Source of the DNA: Caldilineaceae bacterium
GTDB taxonomy: Bacteria > Chloroflexota > Anaerolineae > Caldilineales > Caldilineaceae
Direction: 5' to 3'
Length of the DNA stretch: 45,686 bases
Assembly (NCBI GenBank): GCA_020845455.1
Contig: JADLFO010000313.1
Coordinates: 1-45,686, forward strand
Made by a program: the position numbers and the translations under genes. Under the pieces are notes generated by a model, which saw nothing but the letters and a program-made list of their open reading frames with translations, was not told where the DNA came from and did not search any database. Below, one piece after another: positions 1 through 8,396 of the stretch. The first letter of the stretch is position 1. Each line of letters begins with the position of its first letter.

Positions 1-19
1 TACGGGTCACCTACTGACA

Positions 20-1312
20 TCATGCCCGGCTGTAGACCGGAACCTCCTGGCTGCGTTCGTAGAGGTCGGCGAACTCGGCGCTGCCGTCGTCGTCCAACAG
101 TTCGGTCTTCACCTCGCGCTCATAGACCGGCTGGTTGCCCTGGGCAAAATAGCGCCACATGGGGGACAGGCTGTGCGAGTTATTGGCGAAATAGAGGTTG
201 ACCCCGCAGGCGCGGCTGTATCTGACGATCCGCTTGGGCAGCGACAGGTCGGCTTTCTCGACGCGATAAGTCTCCAGCGCGTTCTCGTCCACCGTCACGC
301 CCAGCCCCGGCGCGTCCGGCGCTTGGGCATAGCCGCCCACCACGTCGATACGCTCGGTCAAGAGCGAATGCGAATACAACTCGTGACAGGTGATGGCAGG
401 CCATTGGGCATGGCTCAACACCGCGCCCACATGCAGCGCCATCGTCGTTGTCAACCCCGTCCCCACCATCTGCAGGAAGAAAGGCATATTGGCCATCGCC
501 GCCGCATGGCCGTCGGCGATGACGCGGCTCACCCCGCCGCCGATCACAAAGCCGTCGCAATAGCCCTCGACAACCGCCGTGCGCCCCGGCACGCTGCCAT
601 AGTGATGCGCCGTGGCCGTGCGGATCTGCGAGCGCAGCAGTTTGTTGCCCGGCACATCGTCGGCGCGGATCGGCCCCTCGTAGATTTTGATCTTGGGGAA
701 GGCAGTCTCCAATTCACGCAGCACCGGCACAGCGTTGGAGACGTTGATCAAAAAGTCGTTCCAGTCGGCGTCGATGTTGAAATAGTCGGGTGTGGCCGCG
801 CTGATGCGCCGCACCGTCTCGTACACGTCAAACCAAGGCCGGGCCTTGATCTTCAACGAAGTGTATCCTAGTTCAACTGCCTTCTTCGCCTCGACCTCAT
901 ACTTCTCCGGCGACATATCATGATCCCAAAACGAGATGGGACACCACTGGCGCACCTGTTTGCCCAGCAGTTGATGCACCGGCACGCCCGCCAGTTTGCC
1001 CGCGGCGTCGAAGAGCGCCATCTGCAAGCCCGCGCCCAGGCTGTCGTCCCACATGGAGGCAAAGGGCGACCGGCCGATCACACGCGCATCGGGCACGCGG
1101 CCCCAAGTATAGTTTTGGATCGTCTCGCCATAGCCCACGACGCCCGCGTCGGTCACCACGCGGATAACCTCCACCTCGGACCAGGCGTGGATCCAGGCGC
1201 GTTCCATCTCGCGGCGCACGCGGTCGACAAAGGGCACAAACAACAAAACACGCTCGACATCCGTGACCTTGGCGGCGTGCGCGGCCCGAACGGCAGAGGA
1301 GCTAACAGCCAT
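20..1312 (-). CDS. Enolase-superfamily (mandelate racemase/muconate lactonizing) protein, likely sugar-acid dehydratase
   Basis: The 430-aa protein has the MR/MLE layout: an N-terminal capping domain (to about residue 125) and a TIM barrel. Visible barrel residues are the K-x-K motif in LKIKARPW (K154, K156), a first metal-ligand strand NIDADWN (D181/D183) and a second in YEGPI (E212). The third ligand strand reads TATAHHYGS (about 233-240), where family members usually carry Glu or Asp. Family members abstract the proton alpha to a carboxylate, mostly dehydrating sugar acids such as fuconate, galactonate or mannonate. The start is supported by AAAGGA 7 nt before the ATG. It is divergent from the M81 gene. 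Substrate is not determinable from sequence; L-fuconate-type acids are inferred from the lactonase, SDR and FAH genes in the window. Confidence 0.85.
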   Translation of the reverse strand: MAVSSSAVRAAHAAKVTDVERVLLFVPFVDRVRREMERAWIHAWSEVEVIRVVTDAGVVGYGETIQNYTWGRVPDARVIGRSPFASMWDDSLGAGLQMALFDAAGKLAGVPVHQLLGKQVRQWCPISFWDHDMSPEKYEVEAKKAVELGYTSLKIKARPWFDVYETVRRISAATPDYFNIDADWNDFLINVSNAVPVLRELETAFPKIKIYEGPIRADDVPGNKLLRSQIRTATAHHYGSVPGRTAVVEGYCDGFVIGGGVSRVIADGHAAAMANMPFFLQMVGTGLTTTMALHVGAVLSHAQWPAITCHELYSHSLLTERIDVVGGYAQAPDAPGLGVTVDENALETYRVEKADLSLPKRIVRYSRACGVNLYFANNSHSLSPMWRYFAQGNQPVYEREVKTELLDDDGSAEFADLYERSQEVPVYSRA

Positions 1313-1371
1313 GATGCTTTCCTTTCACAGTGGGGAGGGCAAGCGTGATCGATCAAGTCTACTGCCCCTCT

Positions 1372-1401
1372 AGTCTACCGGCAGAAGCGCAGAACAACCA
1401 A
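1372..1401 (-). promoter_or_regulatory. Candidate promoter for the enolase-superfamily gene
   Basis: Read on the minus strand: TTGGTT (1396-1401), 18-nt spacer, TAGACT (1372-1377), 60 nt upstream of the ATG at 1312. The -10 equals that of the stronger candidate before the RodZ-like gene. The -35 is weak. Confidence 0.35.
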
Positions 1402-1525
1402 ATGCGTGGGCAAAATCTCGCAATATCGCCGCCTGGGTTACAATAGAGGGCGGGCGCGCCGACATCCACAGCCCACCTGCCGCAGCCGAACTGCCAAATT
1501 CATCCAAAGTCATGCGGAGAAAATC

Positions 1526-3001
1526 ATGCGCATCGCCATCGCCAATTTCAGCCACGAATCCAACACCTTTGCCGCCAAACCCACTGTGCTGGACGACTTC
1601 GCGATCTATCGCGGCCAAGCGGTGGTCGACCATTATACGCCCACCTTTCACGAGGTAGCGGGCTATATTGCCGGAGCCGAGGAATACGACTTCGACCTGG
1701 TTCCCACCTTGGGGGCGAACGCTACGCCCGCGGGGCCGCTGACGCGCGACACCTACGAGACGATTGTGGGCGAACTGCTGGAGATGCTGCGCCAAGCAAA
1801 AGGGCTGGACGGGCTGCTGCTGGCGCTGCACGGCGCGATGGTCGCCGAAGACTTTCCCCAAGCAGACGGCGAGACCGTGCGCCGCGTGCGTCAACTCATG
1901 GGGCCGGATTTTCCAATTGTGGTGACGCACGACTATCACGGCAATGTGCCCGAATCCTTGGCGCGCGATGCCAACGCCCTGATCATCTACAAGACCAACC
2001 CGCACATCGACCAGCGCGAGCGCGGGCTACAGGCCGCCGAACTGCTGGCGCGCACGGTCCGCGGCGAGGTCAAACCGGTGAGCGCCATCGCCAAGCCCAA
2101 CGTGCTCTTCAACATCGCCTTTCACAATACCAGCCTGCCGCCCATGCAGCCCATCATGCAGGCCGCCATCGACCTGGAAAACGAGCCGGGAATCCTGGCG
2201 GCCAGCGTCGCCGCCGGCTACCAGTACGCCGACGTACCCGCCATGGGGCCATCGGTCGTAGTGGTGGCGGACGGCGACCGCGACCTGGCCCAAGCCGGTG
2301 CACAGCGCATCGCCGACATGATCTGGGCGGTGCGCGACCAGTTGCTCCCGGACCTGCCCAACGCCGCCGAGGCCGTGCACCAGGCGATGCAGGCGGCACA
2401 GACGCCGGTGGCGCTCTTCGACATGGGAGACAACATCGGCGGCGGCAGCGCGGCCGACTCGACCCTCATCCTGGAGCAGCTCCTGGCGCAGAAGGCCGGC
2501 GGCTGGGTCGTCACCCTCTTTGACCCCGAAGCGGTGCAGGCGTGTGTGCAGGCGGGGATCGGCGGCGCGGTGGCGCTGCGCGTGGGCGGCAAGACCGACG
2601 CCACCCACGGCCCCACGCTGTCCATCGGCGGGCGCGTCCGCACCTTGCACAGCGGCGAGTTTGAGGAGACCGAACGGCGGCACGGCGGCGGGCGCTATTT
2701 CAACCAAGGGTTGACCGCGGTCGTGGAGGTGAACCGCAGCGGGCCGGGCAAAGGCGGGCTGCTGGTGCTCAACAGCAAGCGCACCGCGCCCATGAGCATC
2801 CATCAGATTACCTGCGTGGGCATCCAGCCGCAGCAGCAGAAGATCCTGGTCGCCAAGGGCACGGTGGCCCCGCGCGCCGCCTATGCGCCGGTCTGCGCCC
2901 AGATCATCCAGGTCGACACCGGCGGCGCATGCGCCATCAACCGTTCGCCGTCTGAGTTCAAACGGGCGCGCACTGACTTCTATGAGTGGCAGAAACGCTA
3001 A
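1526..3001 (+). CDS. M81 family metallopeptidase (MlrC/microcystinase-C-like)
   Basis: This 491-aa protein begins MRIAIANFSHESNTF, the characteristic M81 N-terminus. Further family signatures are THDYHGNVP, KTNPHIDQRERG (zinc-site region) and, opening the C-terminal MlrC domain, FDMGDNIGGGS. MlrC cleaves a linearised cyclic peptide, but most family members sit in catabolic loci and act on unknown amide substrates. The ATG at 1526 is preferred over an upstream in-frame codon because GGAGA lies 5 nt before it and homology starts there. A TACAAT hexamer at 1439-1444 could be its -10 but has no good -35. It ends convergent with the SDR gene across a hairpin at 3075-3105. Confidence 0.85.
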   Translation: MRIAIANFSHESNTFAAKPTVLDDFAIYRGQAVVDHYTPTFHEVAGYIAGAEEYDFDLVPTLGANATPAGPLTRDTYETIVGELLEMLRQAKGLDGLLLALHGAMVAEDFPQADGETVRRVRQLMGPDFPIVVTHDYHGNVPESLARDANALIIYKTNPHIDQRERGLQAAELLARTVRGEVKPVSAIAKPNVLFNIAFHNTSLPPMQPIMQAAIDLENEPGILAASVAAGYQYADVPAMGPSVVVVADGDRDLAQAGAQRIADMIWAVRDQLLPDLPNAAEAVHQAMQAAQTPVALFDMGDNIGGGSAADSTLILEQLLAQKAGGWVVTLFDPEAVQACVQAGIGGAVALRVGGKTDATHGPTLSIGGRVRTLHSGEFEETERRHGGGRYFNQGLTAVVEVNRSGPGKGGLLVLNSKRTAPMSIHQITCVGIQPQQQKILVAKGTVAPRAAYAPVCAQIIQVDTGGACAINRSPSEFKRARTDFYEWQKR

Positions 3002-3074
3002 GTTCTCCTACAAGCCCGCCCCGAGCTATGATCTTTTACAAATAGATGCGGCACAGGAAAGATGGCCGGCAGAA

Positions 3075-3105
3075 AGTGACCGGCACATGCGAAGCGCCGG
3101 TCACT
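3075..3105. terminator. Hairpin between convergent genes
   Basis: Perfect 10-bp stem AGTGACCGGC / GCCGGTCACT with an 11-nt loop, followed by GTATT. It lies between the M81 stop and the SDR stop and could end transcription from both sides. Its arms resemble those of the hairpin at 7066-7098. Confidence 0.55.
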
Positions 3106-3127
3106 GTATTATCACACCGTCATCTGC

Positions 3128-3892
3128 CTAGCGCGTAAACAAGGTCCCGCGGATATAGTCCGCCTCGCCAGAGGCCAAGAAGGCGATCACGCGCCCCACG
3201 CCTTCGGGGTCGCCCAGCTCTTCGCGCGCCTGCGCCATGGCCGCTGCCACATCGCGGCCATGGCGGCGCGCATCCGCCTCGACCACGCCCAGCTTCAACT
3301 CGGTGTTGATCCCGCCGGGGCAGAGTACATTGACGCGCACGTTGCGGTCGGCGATATGGCGCGCCAGCGTCATGCCATAGCCGTTGACACCGCCCTTGCT
3401 TGCGCCGTAGGCCAGCGACCCGCTTGCCCCCACCACGCCCGCGCCCGAACCGATAATGATCACCACCCCGCGGCCCGCGGCGTCAAAGAGCGGCATGGCG
3501 TATTTGGTGCAAAGAAAGACACCTTTGACATTGACGTCGATCACGGCCTCGAAATCGTCCACGCTCAGTTCGTCGGGCGGCTGAAACGCGCCGCGGAAGA
3601 TGCCCGCGGCGCAGACCAGCACATCCAGCCGGCCATGCCGCGCCTGCACCTGCTGCATGAACGCCTGCACCGCGGCGGGGTCACGCACGTCGACCTGCAC
3701 AAACTCGGCGCAGCCGCCCGCGGCAGCCAGCGCATCCGCCGCGGCTTGGCCGGCGGCGTTCCAGTCGGCAATCACCACCTGCGCCCCGCGCGCCGCACAG
3801 AGCCGAGCCGCCGCGCCGCCGATCCCCTGGCCGCCGCCCGTTACGACAATCACCTTGCCCGTCAAATCGCCCGGATAGGATACCTGGTTCAT
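3128..3892 (-). CDS. SDR family oxidoreductase
   Basis: Classical short-chain dehydrogenase, 254 aa: nucleotide-binding TGGGQGIG (18-25), D43 after beta-2 (suggesting NAD rather than NADP), a CAAG version of the NNAG motif (94-97), catalytic S149 and YGASK (Y162, K166). The C-terminus ends YIRGTLFTR, shorter than the common ITGQ...VDGG ending. The start is followed directly by the family beta-1 region. It lies 29 bp downstream of the sugar isomerase gene on the same strand, so the two are probably co-transcribed. In non-phosphorylative fucose-type routes an SDR oxidises the 2-keto-3-deoxy acid; that role is inferred here from window content, and the family alone gives no substrate. Confidence 0.85.
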   Translation of the reverse strand: MNQVSYPGDLTGKVIVVTGGGQGIGGAAARLCAARGAQVVIADWNAAGQAAADALAAAGGCAEFVQVDVRDPAAVQAFMQQVQARHGRLDVLVCAAGIFRGAFQPPDELSVDDFEAVIDVNVKGVFLCTKYAMPLFDAAGRGVVIIIGSGAGVVGASGSLAYGASKGGVNGYGMTLARHIADRNVRVNVLCPGGINTELKLGVVEADARRHGRDVAAAMAQAREELGDPEGVGRVIAFLASGEADYIRGTLFTR

Positions 3893-3921
3893 AAAGACTT
3901 TATCTCATTCTATGGAGTGGG

Positions 3922-4794
3922 TTAGATGGCGTGAGGCTCGTCATGCCAGTGGACGCCCGTCTGCGCGCCTGCCGCCAGCAGCGCATCGCGCGCTTCAGGG
4001 ATCAACTCGTCGGGCAGGTGTTCCACGATTACATAGCCTTCGGGGCGCACGGCCTCAAAGCGCTGCAGCATATAGCCCAAGTCCATGCTGCCGCGGCCCA
4101 TGACGACCTCGCTGATATGCACCACATGGCGGTCTTCCAGCGCCATGTCCTTGGCGTGGACGGCCCAGGTCACATCGCCCAACGTGTCGAATAGATCGTC
4201 CAGCACACGCCGCGCGTGATAGACTTCCTGCACGTTGCTCACAAAGTTGACCGGGTCGCAGTTGAACTTGAGCATGGGCGAACCGACTCGGTCGATCACC
4301 TCGCGCACCTGGGCCGCGGTGTTGAGCGGCGACACGGTATGCCCTTCGACCGCCAGCGGCACACCGGCATCCTCGGCAGCCGTCGCCACCTGGCGCAGGC
4401 TGTCCACCAGCCGGTCGAGCGTGGCGGGGCTGTGATTGTCGCGATGCGGCCACCAGTGGCCGCCGGGGTTGAGCGAACCGGGCCGGATGTAAAGATTGTC
4501 CCCGGCCAGCCGCGCGCAGACCTGCACCGCGGCCTGCAGCGTGGCGATCCCCTGGCGGCGCAGCGTGTCGTCGGGGTTGACCAGACATTCATAACGCCCG
4601 TTGACCTGCGCCACACCGACCCCGGCGCGGCGCAGCGTATCGCGCAGCCGGTCGAGGTCGGCGGGAGTGGGCAGCGTGGGGTCGGCAAAAAAGCAACTAC
4701 AGCCGACAAACCCGGCAGCGCGCAGCCGTTGGGCCGCTGCGTCGTCCATTTGACGCAGGTCTGCCGGGAGCAATCCGGTCGTGGCTAGTCTCAT
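3922..4794 (-). CDS. Sugar phosphate isomerase/epimerase family (xylose-isomerase-like TIM barrel)
   Basis: This 290-aa AP-endonuclease-2-type barrel shows the usual metal-site strands: LAVEGH (E150), KFNCDPVN (D180), AVHAKD (H213) and VIVEHL (E258). Such proteins isomerise or epimerise sugars, keto sugars or inositol derivatives. The frame stays open far upstream, but that extension lies antisense to the Gfo/Idh gene. The ATG at 4794 starts the conserved region, has AGGA 6 nt upstream, and lies below a strong minus-strand promoter (4898-4926). It is divergent from the Gfo/Idh gene and upstream of the SDR. Substrate unknown. Confidence 0.85.
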   Translation of the reverse strand: MRLATTGLLPADLRQMDDAAAQRLRAAGFVGCSCFFADPTLPTPADLDRLRDTLRRAGVGVAQVNGRYECLVNPDDTLRRQGIATLQAAVQVCARLAGDNLYIRPGSLNPGGHWWPHRDNHSPATLDRLVDSLRQVATAAEDAGVPLAVEGHTVSPLNTAAQVREVIDRVGSPMLKFNCDPVNFVSNVQEVYHARRVLDDLFDTLGDVTWAVHAKDMALEDRHVVHISEVVMGRGSMDLGYMLQRFEAVRPEGYVIVEHLPDELIPEARDALLAAGAQTGVHWHDEPHAI

Positions 4795-4801
4795 GCTCGG
4801 T

Positions 4802-4813
4802 CCTAGTTCTAGG
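4802..4813. promoter_or_regulatory. Short palindrome in the leader of the sugar isomerase gene
   Basis: CCTAG-TT-CTAGG, 8 nt upstream of the ATG and overlapping its ribosome-binding region. It could bind a regulator or fold in the mRNA; there is no direct evidence for either. Confidence 0.3.
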
Positions 4814-4897
4814 TGGGTGGGAGGGATTAGGGAAGACGCGCCGCGCAGGCCGGCTCCGATCTGCCGTTTGGGGAGTGACCTGCCCTTCGGATACACT

Positions 4898-4926
4898 ACT
4901 CTACAAGGGCATTCACAGACTGTCAA
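4898..4926 (-). promoter_or_regulatory. Sigma-70-type promoter of the sugar isomerase-SDR operon
   Basis: On the minus strand: TTGACA (4921-4926), exactly 17 nt, TAGAGT (4898-4903). Predicted start about 4891, giving a leader of about 100 nt before the ATG at 4794. Confidence 0.7.
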
Positions 4927-4974
4927 CCGGAGTTTTGCTTCACACATCATCGCATCCCGAAGGGAGCTTGCCAG

Positions 4975-6036
4975 ATGCAGGAAGTCCGTGTCGCCATCAT
5001 CGGCATGGGCATTGGCCGCTATAATGGCCGCGCCTTGGCCGCCACCCCGCGCACCCGCATCGTCGCGCTCTGCGACCTGGTGCAAGAGCGCATGGAAGAA
5101 TTCGCCCAAGAACTGCCCGACCCCGTGCGCTACTATACCGATTACATCCAGGTCTGTAGCGATCCAGAGGTAGACGCCGTCTTTGTGGGCACGCCCAACC
5201 AACTGCATGTGCCGGTGGCGCTGGAGGCGATCCGCCAGGGCAAACATGTGTTGATCACCAAGCCGCTGGCCGAATCGGCGCAGTCGGCGCGCACGCTGGT
5301 AGACGCCGCCGAAGCGTCGGGGCTGGTCGCCATGATGTCGCTCTCTACGCGCTTTGCCGACGACGTGCAATATCTCGGCGCGCTGGCTGGGGCCGGCAAC
5401 TTTGGCGAACTGTACTATGGCCGGGCGCGCAGCGTGCGCCGCCGCGGTATCCCCGCTTGGAATTTGGGCTTTATCCTGCCCGGCGGCGGCGCGTTCCGGG
5501 ATATGGGCGTGCATGTGCTGGACTCGGCCTGGTGGTTGTTGGGCATGCCGCAGCCGGTCTCGGTGCTGGGCGTGGCCGGGGCCAAGTTTGGCCCGCGCGG
5601 CCAGGGCTATCTCCCCGGCGCGATCCAGCCACCGGAAGCACTGGGCACGCTCTACGCCGTGGACGACTACGCCAGCGGGCTGATCCGCTTTGACAACGGG
5701 GCCGCGCTCCACGTCGAAAGCTTTTGGGCTTCGCACCAACCCAGCGAGCTTCAGATCGAACTCTTTGGTACCGAAGCCGGGGCGCGGCTGAAGCCGCTCA
5801 CCGTCTATCGCACTGTGCAAGGCGCGGACCAGGACGCAGCCGTCAATATTGCACTCGACAACGCCAAGACCTGGCGCACCATCGCCGGCCATTTTGTCGA
5901 GTGCATCCTCGACGGCGTGCCCTGCGCTGCGCCCGTGCGCCACGGGCTGATCGTGCAGGAGATGATGGAGGCGCTGTTGGCAAGCGCAGCCGGCGGCCGC
6001 GAGGTGCGTTTGGACGAGATGCGCCAGGTATCGTAG
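4975..6036 (+). CDS. Gfo/Idh/MocA family oxidoreductase
   Basis: The 353-aa protein has an N-terminal Rossmann fold (VAIIGMGIGRYN, residues 6-17), the dinucleotide/substrate lysine in HVLITKPLAE (K96; the usual E of EKP is T), and the C-terminal catalytic DMGVHVLD (D176, H180). Family members oxidise or reduce sugars and inositols with NAD(P). AGGGAG lies 8 nt before the ATG. The next gene, a PhyH dioxygenase, starts 47 bp downstream on the same strand and is probably co-transcribed. Substrate unknown. Confidence 0.9.
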   Translation: MQEVRVAIIGMGIGRYNGRALAATPRTRIVALCDLVQERMEEFAQELPDPVRYYTDYIQVCSDPEVDAVFVGTPNQLHVPVALEAIRQGKHVLITKPLAESAQSARTLVDAAEASGLVAMMSLSTRFADDVQYLGALAGAGNFGELYYGRARSVRRRGIPAWNLGFILPGGGAFRDMGVHVLDSAWWLLGMPQPVSVLGVAGAKFGPRGQGYLPGAIQPPEALGTLYAVDDYASGLIRFDNGAALHVESFWASHQPSELQIELFGTEAGARLKPLTVYRTVQGADQDAAVNIALDNAKTWRTIAGHFVECILDGVPCAAPVRHGLIVQEMMEALLASAAGGREVRLDEMRQVS

Positions 6037-6083
6037 ACGGCATTGTTGAATCCAGTCACTTTGTATCCCTAGGAGGAACCATC

Positions 6084-7001
6084 ATGCAGCAGCTCCCCCC
6101 GCTTTACTACGGCGGACACCAGTTGATCACCGAGCCGACACACTTCGCCGAACTGCGTTCGGCGCGCCCGCTGCTGGGCGATGTCGAAGCCTTGCGCGCC
6201 CGCATGCAGGAAGACGGCTATCTCTATCTGCCCGGCCTGCTCGACGTGGAGGCCGTGATGGCGACGCGGCGCTCGGTGCTGGAGAAGCTCCAGGCCGAGG
6301 GCGCGCTCGACCCCGACGCGCCGCTGATGGAGGGCATCGCCGCGCCCGACGTACATTTCCAATTCCGGCCCGACCTCGCCAACGGCAACCCGGTCGTGCA
6401 TCGCCTGCTCTACAGCGGCGTGGTGACGGACTTCTTTACGGCCTTCTTGGGCGGGCCGGTGCTGCACTATGACTATACCTGGCTGCGCGCCAAGGCCCCC
6501 GGCCCCAATACCGCCACCTCACCCCACTGCGACATCGTCTTTATGAGCCGCGGCACCAAACAGCTTTACACGCTGTGGACGCCGCTCGACGATATCCCCT
6601 ATGAACTAGGCGGGCTGATGATCCTGGAGGGGTCGCACCGCAAGGTCGAGCATCTGGGGGAGTATTGGGAATTCGACGTGGATTCCTACTGCGTCGACGG
6701 CAAGAACGACAAGGCGCACGAGCAATGGGCGTGGGGCGCGGGCGGCGGCTCCTTCAGCAAAGATGCCATCGGCGTGCGCCGGCAGATCGGCGGGCGCTGG
6801 CTGTCGACCGAGTACAAGGCGGGCGATGTGCTGATCTTCGGCATGTACACGCTGCACGGCAGCCTGGACAACCGCACCCACCGCATCCGCCTCTCCACCG
6901 ATTCACGTTATCAACGACAGGGCGAAGCGGTGGACGAGCGCTGGGTGGGCGAGCATCCCATCGCCCACGGCCCGGAAGCCAAGGTCGGCATGATCTGCTA
7001 A
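6084..7001 (+). CDS. Phytanoyl-CoA dioxygenase (PhyH) family protein
   Basis: This 305-aa Fe(II)/2-oxoglutarate dioxygenase fold carries the facial triad SPHCD (H148-x-D150) and distal YTLHGS (H258), with arginines at 267/269 for 2-oxoglutarate. PhyH proteins in bacteria hydroxylate varied small molecules; few act on phytanoyl-CoA. The ATG at 6084 has a perfect AGGAGG (6071-6076) 7 nt upstream, so the longer open frame, which runs into the preceding Gfo/Idh gene, is not used. Pairing with a Gfo/Idh dehydrogenase suggests hydroxylation followed by oxidation of the same compound; this is inferred. Confidence 0.88.
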   Translation: MQQLPPLYYGGHQLITEPTHFAELRSARPLLGDVEALRARMQEDGYLYLPGLLDVEAVMATRRSVLEKLQAEGALDPDAPLMEGIAAPDVHFQFRPDLANGNPVVHRLLYSGVVTDFFTAFLGGPVLHYDYTWLRAKAPGPNTATSPHCDIVFMSRGTKQLYTLWTPLDDIPYELGGLMILEGSHRKVEHLGEYWEFDVDSYCVDGKNDKAHEQWAWGAGGGSFSKDAIGVRRQIGGRWLSTEYKAGDVLIFGMYTLHGSLDNRTHRIRLSTDSRYQRQGEAVDERWVGEHPIAHGPEAKVGMIC

Positions 7002-7065
7002 TTCACCGCAAAGAACGCGGAGGACGCAAAGACCAGAGGGGAGAGAATCGTAGGTGCGGTTGTCC

Positions 7066-7098
7066 AGGTGACCGGCACTTGGGAAGTGCCGGTCACCT
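7066..7098. terminator. Terminator hairpin after the PhyH gene
   Basis: Perfect 15-bp stem (arms 7066-7080 and 7084-7098) closed by GGG and followed by TTTG on the plus strand. It lies between the convergent PhyH and acyl-CoA-dehydrogenase-like genes. Confidence 0.65.
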
Positions 7099-7110
7099 TT
7101 GTTTACGGAT

Positions 7111-7133
7111 GTGCGGTTGGAAAACCGCACCTA
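7111..7133. repeat. Dispersed GTGCGGTT-type palindromic repeat, copy A
   Basis: GTGCGGTT..AACCGCAC hairpin. The 23-nt sequence, read on the minus strand, is identical to 15504-15526. A partial copy (TAGGTGCGGTT) lies at 7051-7061 and can pair with 7123-7133 as an alternative fold. Confidence 0.6.
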
Positions 7134-7155
7134 CGAGACAAGCCTCCGGTAGGTC

Positions 7156-8316
7156 CTATCCGCTGGGCGTGTCCGGCCAAGAGGACTTGAACAGGTTTTC
7201 ATAGGCCAGGCCCCACGGCGGACGCAAAAATCCCAGGGCGCGCACATCCTCCAGCCAGAAGCCAAACGGGGAATGACGCGCAAAGCTTCCGCCTCCCACA
7301 ACGCGACAGATGCGGCGCAGGACGGTCTCCGCCAGTTCTGCAATGGCGGTTTTGCCCTGAAGCACCTCGCGAACGGCTGTTGGCTTCTGCGTCTCCACCG
7401 CGGCCAGCATCCCTTCAAAGGCCTGCTGGATCAGCCACGTCTCCATCTCGGCCCGCGTCCACTCGACTTCCTCATAACTACGCATCGATGTGTGCCACGA
7501 TGCCAACTGCTTGGCCGCGGTCTTGGTCGCCGTCTCCACAATCCCCACAATGACGGCGGCAAAACAGCAGCCGATTGCCCCATTCGCAGCCGCGGCAATG
7601 GGTTGAAGATTGTTGGGCCAAGCGAAACGAATTGTGGGAAAATTCTCGAACCGCATCCCGTGGCTCTGGGTCGCGGTCATCCCATGCCCGTCCCATTCTG
7701 CTGCCAGCGAAACACCGGTCGAGCCATCCCACGGGACGCCGCGCATATCCAGGTAGAAGAGATCGGCCTGCGCCTCCCCTTCGGGAACCGCCGCGGTCAA
7801 CATATACGAGGTGACACCCGAACCGCTCCCAAAGTGCTTTTGGCCTGTGAGCCGGTAAGCGCCGTCCGCAGAAACCAGGTGCGCCTGTGCCCGTGTCCGG
7901 CTGATGTCGCCGCCGCTTCCCGGCTCCGATGTGATGGTTCCCCACCAGTCGCCGTCATACGCAGTTTGGAAGACATGCCGCCGTTGCTGCGCCCAGGCTT
8001 CGGTATAGGGCTCCGGCGCTTGCGGCACAGCCAACCAGAAGGCCAACACACTGGGGTGCATGGCCGCCACCAATGCGACAGAGGCATCACCCCCGGCCAG
8101 GATACGCAGCATCTCGGCGATGGGTCGTATCGAGCGTGGCACACCTTCCCACAGCCCTCCCTGGTCAACAGGCACAGCCGCGCGCAAAAATCCGGTATCG
8201 CGCAGCCGCGCAAAGTCGGCGGGGTCAAGGCTGCGCCGCCGCTGCCGGGCATGACGTTCCTGCGCAAAGCGATGGGCGATCTCACGGACCTGTTCTTGCA
8301 CGGACGACGTATCCAC
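7156..8316 (-). CDS. Acyl-CoA dehydrogenase-like flavoprotein (possibly a DszC-type monooxygenase)
   Basis: The 386-aa protein shows ACAD architecture: helical N-terminus, a flavin/substrate segment WGTITSEPGSGGDIS (cf. TEPGAGSD), a beta domain with LTGQKHFGSGSG, and a helical C-terminal domain ending with GGGSFARHSP and a LGFLRPPWG segment. The catalytic Glu region of true acyl-CoA dehydrogenases (YEGT-like) is not visible, which favours a flavin monooxygenase or other ACAD-like role. The GTG at 8316 is chosen because AGAGGAGGAG sits just upstream; a longer frame to 8400 would be Arg-rich and non-homologous. Last gene of a run with the UroD-like, LarA and aldose epimerase genes. Confidence 0.78.
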   Translation of the reverse strand: MDTSSVQEQVREIAHRFAQERHARQRRRSLDPADFARLRDTGFLRAAVPVDQGGLWEGVPRSIRPIAEMLRILAGGDASVALVAAMHPSVLAFWLAVPQAPEPYTEAWAQQRRHVFQTAYDGDWWGTITSEPGSGGDISRTRAQAHLVSADGAYRLTGQKHFGSGSGVTSYMLTAAVPEGEAQADLFYLDMRGVPWDGSTGVSLAAEWDGHGMTATQSHGMRFENFPTIRFAWPNNLQPIAAAANGAIGCCFAAVIVGIVETATKTAAKQLASWHTSMRSYEEVEWTRAEMETWLIQQAFEGMLAAVETQKPTAVREVLQGKTAIAELAETVLRRICRVVGGGSFARHSPFGFWLEDVRALGFLRPPWGLAYENLFKSSWPDTPSG

Positions 8317-8328
8317 GGCTCCTCCTCT

Positions 8329-8351
8329 GGAGTATCTGTTGGAGTATCTGT
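8329..8351. repeat. 12-bp tandem duplication before the ACAD-like start
   Basis: GGAGTATCTGTT at 8329-8340 repeated as GGAGTATCTGT at 8341-8351, directly upstream of the ribosome-binding site of the GTG start at 8316. Confidence 0.8.
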
Positions 8352-8396
8352 ACAGCAGACCTCGCCGGTGACTCGATAGGGGGATTCGGGAAGCGA

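Noticed and set aside
1439..1444. TACAAT as promoter for the M81 gene
   Set aside because: No acceptable -35 at 16-18 nt upstream.
4795..5943. Long N-terminal extension of the sugar isomerase frame
   Set aside because: Antisense to the Gfo/Idh gene, non-homologous, and crosses the promoter at 4898-4926; the ATG at 4794 begins the family homology.
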